From CAWELS01 sp964468205 (GTDB lineage: Bacteria; Acidobacteriota; Terriglobia; Bryobacterales; Bryobacteraceae), in NCBI GenBank assembly GCA_964468205.1, contig CAYXVG010000155.1, forward strand, positions 1 through 5,977: 5,977 bases of DNA, in the 5' to 3' direction. Shown here one piece after another: positions 1 to 4,472 of the stretch (the stretch's first letter is position 1; each line of letters opens with the position of its first letter). The notes beneath the pieces were generated by a model. The model was not told the DNA's origin and made no database searches. It saw nothing but the letters and a program-made list of their open reading frames with translations. Made by a program: the position numbers and the translations under genes.

Positions 1-1
1 G

Positions 2-241
2 TTTACCGGCAAAGAACGGGATTATGAGTCGGGGCTGGGGCTGGATTACTTTGGGCCGCGGCCGTCAGGACCAAGGATGAGGATGTTTCGGACGAAGCGC
101 TTCCGAGGCGAGTGTCAAGACCGCGGGGCGCTGGCCGGGCTGGATGGTCAGGAGGTCCATGTCTCATCGCGTGAAGAGGTTACCCGGCAAAGGAGTATCA
201 GTGACGTCATTTTGGGGACTCGGCCCGGGCGGGATACTTAG
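2..241 (+). pseudogene. C-terminal remnant of an Rhs/YD-repeat protein (partial, decayed)
   Basis: The frame is open from the window edge to TAG at 239-241, giving 79 residues. It begins FTGKERDYESGLGLDYFG, which matches the Rhs-repeat core signature usually written FTGKERDxETGLDYFGARYY. Rhs proteins are large secreted or surface shell proteins that often carry a variable C-terminal toxin. Two things suggest decay. First, GGGGCT is tandemly duplicated at 31-42, inserting an extra Gly-Leu into the motif. Second, after FGPR the expected ARYY...GRF.SPD continuation is missing, and the other plus frames do not restore it. The remaining 60 or so residues are Arg-rich and match no toxin I recognise. 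A divergent but intact C-terminus is possible, since the upstream gene is outside the window. The motif assignment is confident; the pseudogene status is an inference. Confidence 0.6.
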
Positions 242-271
242 AAAATCGCAAGAAAAGTTCTGAATTTGTCG

Positions 272-300
272 TTGCAATTGCCCTAATGCTGGTGTAGGAT
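272..300 (+). promoter_or_regulatory. Putative sigma70-type promoter of the FecR-like gene
   Basis: TTGCAA (272-277) and TAGGAT (295-300) are separated by 17 bases. Each hexamer matches four of six consensus positions. The pair lies in a locally AT-richer stretch between the Rhs remnant and the ATG at 328, leaving a short leader that contains the GGAGG ribosome-binding site. It was found by eye and is unproven. Confidence 0.4.
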
Positions 301-327
301 TAAGGCCGGTTCTGGAGGTGGCCCGCC

Positions 328-981
328 ATGTCTCAGCGCTTGCTGGTTGTCTTTCTTCTACTTCCCTTTGTCCTGTTTGCGGCAGACCCGGTTGGCAAGG
401 TGACCGCTGTTGCGTCTTTTGAGTTAAGCGGAACTCGTGTGCCGGTGGCCGGCGTCCCGCACTGGCCTGTCGTAATGGGGGATGTCGTCGAATTTGCCGG
501 CTCCACGGGGTTACTGGATCTCAGGGACGGCAGCCGCCTGTGGTTTGGTCCCCAATCAAAGTTCAGCATTGAGAGGATAGGCGGTCAGACGATGGTGCTG
601 CTGGGCGCGGGGACGTTGTGGTACGAGCGGCCGGCCGATTCTCAGCTCGTGATCGCCGCCGAGTCGCGGGAGCCGGTGTCGCAAAGCTTGCATCGGGGCA
701 GCCTGTCATTCAGCGGGGAGGCGGCAAGTTCGGAGCTGGGAGGCGGAAAGGTTCTGCGCGAGATCAGCGTGCTCAAGGGCAAGAAAGGCGGCGGCGCTCC
801 GGGTCCACCGCCTCTGGTTCCTCCACCGGGCGCCGGTCCTCCGCATCCTCCGCCCGGCAAGCCCGGAGTGGGACCGCCGTTTGACCCGCCACCAGTGAGC
901 CCGTGGAAGCCGGGGACAAAGCCCCCTCATGCGCCAGGACCTCCCGGCGGCACCCCTCCTGGACTAGCGGGCCGGCAGTAG
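328..981 (+). CDS. Secreted FecR-like domain protein with proline-rich C-terminal tail
   Basis: The product is 217 residues. GGAGG at 314-318, nine bases before the ATG, supports the start. Residues 1-19 form a hydrophobic signal peptide (LLVVFLLLPFVLFAA), with cleavage likely just before D20. Residues 22-110 resemble a FecR-type domain: a GKVTAVA strand, a WPVVMGDVV segment, then a DGSRLWFGPQSKF block and further short beta segments. This is the pattern in extracytoplasmic FecR-like proteins annotated in Acidobacteria. Residues 155-217 are low complexity, with about 27 prolines in short PP and PPP runs broken by Gly, Lys and His, probably an extended spacer or wall/matrix-interacting tail. 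No transmembrane helix follows the signal, so this is not a canonical FecR anti-sigma factor, and no sigma factor or TonB receptor gene is adjacent. Export is well supported; the function is unknown. The upstream neighbour is an Rhs remnant and the downstream one an unrelated protease 450 bases away. Confidence 0.75.
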   Translation: MSQRLLVVFLLLPFVLFAADPVGKVTAVASFELSGTRVPVAGVPHWPVVMGDVVEFAGSTGLLDLRDGSRLWFGPQSKFSIERIGGQTMVLLGAGTLWYERPADSQLVIAAESREPVSQSLHRGSLSFSGEAASSELGGGKVLREISVLKGKKGGGAPGPPPLVPPPGAGPPHPPPGKPGVGPPFDPPPVSPWKPGTKPPHAPGPPGGTPPGLAGRQ

Positions 982-1431
982 CAAATAGGCGCCGGTCACG
1001 CGATGGCTTCGGTCTCGGAGCCGTGCATGGCGGAGTGCAGACAGGGGGCGCGGATGTCCTTTTCCGATGCCAGCCGCACCTGTTGAAGGGATCACCTGTC
1101 CGGACGATGGCGGGCCAGTGGCGTGTAGAGTGGAGCGCTGAACGTCTTCGTGGGTTTCGTGACGGACTTGAGACGATGCCGGCGGGTGTTACGGGCGAAT
1201 CCGTCTTCTATGTTCCGGGGCCACCGATTCGCAACGCGGCTGGTACAACCCCACTCTTGCGACCGGGGATTGCCCGAAGAAGGAGGGCTTCCGTGTCCAG
1301 GCTCGGCCGTGGGCGTCCGGCCGGGTGCGCCGTGGGCGGTTGAGGTCCGAGCGGTTTCGTCGAGAGCGCTCCAGCCGAGGATACCCATCCGGCCAGGCGA
1401 CCGGCGCGGGCTGGTGCAATAGACTGAAGTT
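982..1431 (+). other. Long intergenic stretch without a convincing gene
   Basis: About 450 bases lie between the FecR-like stop and the M48 protease start. Open frames exist on both strands, but their products are Arg/Pro/Ser-rich, have no recognisable motif, and run into the neighbouring genes in another frame, which is the usual artefact of GC-rich DNA. I saw no tRNA arm pattern, rRNA signature or tandem repeat. One hairpin lies near the start. An untranslated regulatory RNA, a long 5' leader for the protease gene, or a fully decayed gene cannot be excluded. Confidence 0.5.
1003..1024 (+). terminator. Hairpin downstream of the FecR-like gene, possible terminator
   Basis: ATGGCTTCG (1003-1011) pairs with CGGAGCCGT (1016-1024) around the four-base loop GTCT. 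The nine pairs include two G-T wobbles. It begins 21 bases after the stop codon, where a terminator would be expected, but no T-run follows, so it is not a classic intrinsic terminator. Confidence 0.3.
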
Positions 1432-2178
1432 GTGCGGACCTTAGGGCCGGCGGAAATCATTATCATTCTGGCGTTGGTGGCGTTGGTTCTCGGCGGGACG
1501 CGGATCAAGAACCTGTTGACGTGGCTCGGCGAGTTGGCGCGGCCAAAGGTTGCCAAGTTCCGGTGGATTCTGAAATCACTCGGCGGCTCCGAAGAGGAGG
1601 AGATCAAGGCCGAGCGGCCGGTGGGCCGGGAGATCGCCAAGAAGGTGCTCAGTCAGTTCGGTGAGGATCCGGATGCCGGGGCGCGGGAGCGGCTTGGCCA
1701 AATTGGAACGAAGCTGGCCGCGGCGGCCGGCGGCAAACGGGAATTCACGTTCCGGCTGCTGCGAAACGGTTCCGTGAATGCGTTTGCCGTTCCCGGGGGA
1801 AACGTTTTCGTCACGCGCCGGCTGTACGACCTGCTCGGGCGGGATGATGACCAGACAGCGTTCATCCTGGGACACGAGATGGCCCACGTGATTCTGCGGC
1901 ACTCCGCCGAGCGATACGCTGTGGAGACCGTGTTGCGGGCGTTGGGGCGTGGGGGTTTGACGATATCGTTGTTGAGCAAGGGGTACTCCGAGGAGTCCGA
2001 GTTCGAGGCCGATCGAATGGGCCGGGAGATCGCCGTGAAGGCAGGTTTCGACGGGCGGCAGGCGGGACGGGCGCTCGAACGCATCCGCGAAGCCGCCGGA
2101 GGGGAAGAACCGCTCGAGGAATACTGGTCCACGCATCCGCCCCTTGAGGAGCGAGTGAATCGTCTGTCCGGCGGATAG
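1432..2178 (+). CDS. M48-family zinc metallopeptidase with a TatA-like N-terminal membrane anchor
   Basis: The product is 248 residues from a GTG start. An in-frame TAG at 1420-1422 rules out earlier starts, and no clear Shine-Dalgarno precedes the GTG. Residues 5-21 (GPAEIIIILALVALVLG) match the TatA/TatB transmembrane signature, a Gly-x-x-Glu followed by a short Ile/Leu/Val helix. A basic amphipathic stretch follows to about residue 50, then an acidic linker (EEEE at 54-57). The usual TatA Phe-Gly hinge is Gly-Gly here. Residues 65-248 form an M48 peptidase domain: NAFAVPGGNVFVTR (116-129), the zinc site H148-E149-M-A-H152, the EFEAD motif (190-194) supplying the presumed third ligand E190, and the STHPPLEERV block (233-242). 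M48 enzymes cleave misfolded or envelope proteins. All catalytic residues are present, so it should be active. The positive-inside rule and TatA topology put the peptidase on the cytoplasmic face. Peptidase family confident; TatA homology probable. Confidence 0.88.
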   Translation: MRTLGPAEIIIILALVALVLGGTRIKNLLTWLGELARPKVAKFRWILKSLGGSEEEEIKAERPVGREIAKKVLSQFGEDPDAGARERLGQIGTKLAAAAGGKREFTFRLLRNGSVNAFAVPGGNVFVTRRLYDLLGRDDDQTAFILGHEMAHVILRHSAERYAVETVLRALGRGGLTISLLSKGYSEESEFEADRMGREIAVKAGFDGRQAGRALERIREAAGGEEPLEEYWSTHPPLEERVNRLSGG

Positions 2179-2189
2179 GCGGCGAATAA

Positions 2190-2244
2190 GCCCGCCGGCG
2201 GGCGCCCCTCGGGGACCGGAAGGCCGGGGATTGACTTACCGGCC
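2190..2244. terminator. GC-rich inverted repeats between convergent genes
   Basis: The junction between the M48 gene and the minus-strand sulfatase gene contains a perfect 14-base palindrome, GCCCGCCGGCGGGC (2190-2203), and CCCC/GGGG arms at 2205-2214. A third pair, GGCCGG (2222-2227) and CCGGCC (2239-2244), flanks the sulfatase stop codon. Such structures could end transcription from both sides. No T-tract accompanies them, and short palindromes are common in GC-rich DNA, so bidirectional termination is only a suggestion from position. Confidence 0.3.
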
Positions 2245-3831
2245 CTCGATGATTGCCATCATCTGTTCGCGCAATTCCTGCTTCTTCGCGGTGTGGGCCG
2301 GGTCCTTGGCGAGATTGTTCCACTCGTAGGGGTCGGCCTGGTGACTGTAGAGTTCCTCGCTGCCATCGGGGTACAGAATGTAGCGCCAGTCTTTGGTGCG
2401 GTAGGCGAATGTTTGCTGGCGGATGTCTTCCTTATCGGGGCCGACGCCGAGGACGGTGAAGGCGCCCGCAGGGCCATTCCAGCCCGAGTAGTCCGGGTTC
2501 TCGAGGAACGGCCGGATGCTGAAGCCGCCGAGTGGCGCTCCGCCTTCACTTTTGATCGTCTCGCCCTCAAGGCCGCAGAGGTCGACGAGGGTGGGGAAGA
2601 TATCGATGAGCGAGACGGGGTGGCTCACCGTGGCGCCGGGAGTTCCTTCGCCGGGCGCGCGGATGATGAACGGAACGCGGGTGCTCTCCTCCCAGGGCGA
2701 GTTCTTGAAGAGGTACTCTTTCTCGCCCATGTTCCAGCCGTGATCGCTCGTGAAGACGACGATCGTGTTGTCCTTGAAGCTGCTCTTGTCGAGGGCGTCG
2801 AGGACGATGCCGATCTGCTCGTCGACGAACGTGACGCAGGCGAGATAGGCCTGGAGAAAGTGCTTGAGGCCGGTTTCGATGTCCGGGTAGGATTCCTTCA
2901 GCGTGCGGTAGTAGCGCGGGCCTTTGAGATCGGCGGAATGATTGTCCAGATAGTGGGTGTCCGCGGCATCGCCTTCCTTAAGCGGTTCGAGCTTAAGGTC
3001 CTCGAGAGGGAACATGTCAAAGAAGCGCTTGGGCGCGTAGAGCGGCGTGTGGGGGCGAACGAAGCCGACGCCGAGGAAGAATGGCTGATCGCTTTCGCGC
3101 TCTTCCAACTCGCGGATTTTCGCGGCGGCCCATTGCGCGTGCATTTCGTCCGGCGTGAGGTCGCGCTCGTTCTCGCTGGTGTAGCTCATCCGGTCGCCTT
3201 TCGGCGAGTAAACCCAGCCCGGTTCGGCCGGTCCGGCTTGGCCCTCGGGGAACTTCGGGACGTCGGAGAGAGGGGCGAAGGAGCCGTCCACGGGGCCTAT
3301 GGTGCGAAACGGTTCCGGTACTGACGGGTGGCCGACGGTCTCTTTACCGTCGAAGGCGAAGGGGCCGTAGTTGTTGATGTCGACGCCGGGGTCATCCCAC
3401 AGATGTTTGCGATCGTTGTGGAGGAGCTTTCCACTGCCCGCGACGAGGTAGCCGTTTTCACGGAACAGTTCCATGAGGAGCTTGTTGTGTTTGAGCACGG
3501 GCTGCTCGTCATGCGGGGTCCAGCCGAAATCTTTCGATACGTGCGAGTAGACACCGGTGAAAAGGCTGTTGCGGGAGGGCGAGCAGATGGGCGTGTTGCT
3601 ATGGGCGTTGTCGAAGACGACGGAGGAGGCGGCGAGTTTGTCTATGTTCGGGGTCCTGACTTGCGGGTGGCCGCCGAAGGCGCCGGAGTAATCGTTGAGG
3701 TCATCGCACATGATGAGAAGGACGTTGGGCCGCTGGGCATTCCGGCTGCCGGCGATGTCGCTGGTGGAGCAGCCGGCCAGGAGCAGGCCGGCGATCAGAG
3801 ACGGATACAGAGAGTCGAGGATTTTTTTCAC
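2236..3831 (-). CDS. Lipoprotein sulfatase of the iduronate-2-sulfatase type
   Basis: The product is 531 residues, starting with GTG at 3831-3829. An in-frame stop (3843-3841) excludes earlier starts. The best Shine-Dalgarno, GGGAAGG (3852-3846), is unusually far from the start at 14 bases. Residues 1-21 form a lipoprotein signal ending in the lipobox LLAG-C21, implying membrane anchoring after export. The sulfatase fold follows: RPNVLLIMCDD with metal-ligand Asp43-Asp44, then CSPSRNSLFTG (83-93), in which Cys83 would be converted to formylglycine, the catalytic nucleophile. GKLLHN (135-140), RPHTPLYAP (259-267) and SDHGWNMGEKEYLFK (362-376) supply remaining active-site and metal residues. 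The HPQVRTPNIDKL, RPHTPLY and NTIVVFTSDHGW blocks are typical of bacterial iduronate-2-sulfatase-like enzymes, so the substrate is probably a sulfate ester on a glycan, though it cannot be fixed by eye. Length fits the family. A formylglycine-generating enzyme must be encoded elsewhere. It is transcribed divergently from the GlcG/HbpS-like gene. Confidence 0.93.
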   Translation of the reverse strand: MKKILDSLYPSLIAGLLLAGCSTSDIAGSRNAQRPNVLLIMCDDLNDYSGAFGGHPQVRTPNIDKLAASSVVFDNAHSNTPICSPSRNSLFTGVYSHVSKDFGWTPHDEQPVLKHNKLLMELFRENGYLVAGSGKLLHNDRKHLWDDPGVDINNYGPFAFDGKETVGHPSVPEPFRTIGPVDGSFAPLSDVPKFPEGQAGPAEPGWVYSPKGDRMSYTSENERDLTPDEMHAQWAAAKIRELEERESDQPFFLGVGFVRPHTPLYAPKRFFDMFPLEDLKLEPLKEGDAADTHYLDNHSADLKGPRYYRTLKESYPDIETGLKHFLQAYLACVTFVDEQIGIVLDALDKSSFKDNTIVVFTSDHGWNMGEKEYLFKNSPWEESTRVPFIIRAPGEGTPGATVSHPVSLIDIFPTLVDLCGLEGETIKSEGGAPLGGFSIRPFLENPDYSGWNGPAGAFTVLGVGPDKEDIRQQTFAYRTKDWRYILYPDGSEELYSHQADPYEWNNLAKDPAHTAKKQELREQMMAIIEGR

Positions 3832-3867
3832 AGAAAGAGTTTACACCTTCCCGTGGGATACGAGAAG

Positions 3868-3876
3868 TGGTAGGAT
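3868..3876 (+). promoter_or_regulatory. Putative extended -10 element upstream of the GlcG/HbpS-like gene
   Basis: TGGTAGGAT fits the extended -10 form TGnTAnnnT, and its hexamer TAGGAT is the same as the proposed -10 at 295-300. No good -35 lies at standard spacing: TTTACA (3840-3845) is 25 bases away, which is too far. It sits in the 72-base gap between divergent genes, about 13 bases before the ribosome-binding site. No clear promoter was found for the sulfatase gene on the opposite strand. Confidence 0.3.
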
Positions 3877-3888
3877 TCCTTTTTGTTC

Positions 3889-3895
3889 GAGGAGG
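3889..3895 (+). promoter_or_regulatory. Strong Shine-Dalgarno that fixes the GlcG/HbpS-like start
   Basis: GAGGAGG ends eight bases before ATG 3904. A TTG at 3883 also opens the same frame but would place this purine-rich site inside the coding region and add seven charged residues before the signal peptide. The ATG is therefore preferred. Confidence 0.8.
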
Positions 3896-3903
3896 TAGAA
3901 TCG

Positions 3904-4383
3904 ATGAATCGTCAAATCGGAATAGGATTGATGGTCGCGCTAGGATTGGCGGCCGGTGCGGCGGCGCAGGGGCTTGCCACGCAGAAGGTATTGACCCTCG
4001 AAGGGGCGAAGAAGATCGCCGCGGCGGCGGAGAACCATGCCACGGCGCAGGGGTGGAGGGTGAACATCGCCATCGTGGACGACGCGGGCGACCTGCTCTA
4101 TTTCGAACGCAGGCTGGGGGTGCAGACCGGCTCAATCGACGTGGCGATACTTAAGGCGGCGAGCGCGGCGCGGTTCAAACGGGCGACGAAGGTGTTCAGT
4201 GACCTCATTGCCGGGCAGCCGGGGTTGGCAATGGTGCCGGGCGCGATCGCCGTTGAGGGCGGGCTGCCAATCTTCTGGGAGGGAGAACTGCTCGGCGCAA
4301 TCGGGATCAGCGGCGTGACTTCGGCGCAAGACGGGATGATTGCGAAGGCGGCGGTGGACGCGGCGGAAGGGATTCTGAAGTAG
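3904..4383 (+). CDS. Secreted GlcG/HbpS-family (PF03928, DUF336) protein, possible heme-binding
   Basis: The product is 159 residues from the ATG at 3904. Residues 1-22 form a Sec signal peptide (IGIGLMVALGLAAGAAA), with cleavage likely after the Ala run near A21-Q22. The mature part matches the GlcG/HbpS fold: TLEGAKKIAAAAENHA (31-46), VNIAIVDDAGDLLYFER (53-69), a helix with ILKAASAARFKRATK (82-96), then GGLPIFWEGELLGAIGISG (119-137) and an AQDGMIAKAAVDAA helix (141-154). The family includes HbpS, a secreted heme-binding and redox-sensing protein of Streptomyces, and GlcG of glycolate loci. Many members have no known ligand, and heme binding cannot be read from this sequence. Length is normal for a single-domain secreted member. 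It lies divergent to the sulfatase gene and 89 bases upstream of the GH3 gene on the same strand, so it may be co-transcribed with the latter, though a hairpin lies between them. Confidence 0.88.
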   Translation: MNRQIGIGLMVALGLAAGAAAQGLATQKVLTLEGAKKIAAAAENHATAQGWRVNIAIVDDAGDLLYFERRLGVQTGSIDVAILKAASAARFKRATKVFSDLIAGQPGLAMVPGAIAVEGGLPIFWEGELLGAIGISGVTSAQDGMIAKAAVDAAEGILK

Positions 4384-4387
4384 GCGG

Positions 4388-4418
4388 GCGAAGCGGCCGG
4401 TCCGGCCATGGACTTCGC
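4388..4418 (+). terminator. Nested inverted repeat between GlcG/HbpS-like and GH3 genes
   Basis: An outer stem GCGAAG (4388-4393) / CTTCGC (4413-4418) encloses an inner stem GGCCG (4395-4399) / CGGCC (4403-4407) with a three-base loop. It starts five bases after the stop codon. No T-tract follows, so it may be a Rho-independent-like stop, an attenuator lowering GH3 expression, or a 3'-end mRNA stabiliser. Confidence 0.35.
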
Positions 4419-4472
4419 TGGCGGGGGGCGAGTGTGACAAAATAGCGGCGATTCCAGTCAAGGAGATCCGGA

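Noticed and set aside
7..193. CCGGCAAAG repeated near 7 and 185 as possible direct repeats flanking an insertion.
   Set aside because: Only nine bases match, with no inverted ends or transposase between them; chance is an adequate explanation in this composition.
903..1343. Plus-strand frame of 146 residues spanning the end of the FecR-like gene and the following gap.
   Set aside because: It overlaps the FecR-like gene in another frame, has no Shine-Dalgarno, and its Arg-rich product has no motif. The FecR-like reading has a clear signal peptide and ribosome-binding site.
1092..1640. Minus-strand frame of 182 residues across the gap and the start of the M48 gene.
   Set aside because: It runs antisense into the TatA-like/M48 coding region, is Arg/Pro/Ser-rich, and shows no domain; it is best read as chance openness in GC-rich DNA.
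3822..3828. Run of seven T (AAAAAAA on the coding strand) at the start of the sulfatase gene as a possible slippage or phase-variation site.
   Set aside because: It simply encodes the Lys-Lys-Ile start of the lipoprotein signal, is short, and the gene is intact in frame.
2293..3873. Very long plus-strand open frames covering almost all of the sulfatase gene on the opposite strand.
   Set aside because: They are the complement of a strongly conserved sulfatase, with Val/Ala/Glu/Asp-rich products and no recognisable motif. Long antisense frames are expected opposite GC-rich codons.
3883..3903. TTG start seven codons upstream for the GlcG/HbpS-like protein.
   Set aside because: It would place the GAGGAGG ribosome-binding site inside the coding sequence and put acidic residues before the signal peptide. 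ATG 3904 is well positioned instead.
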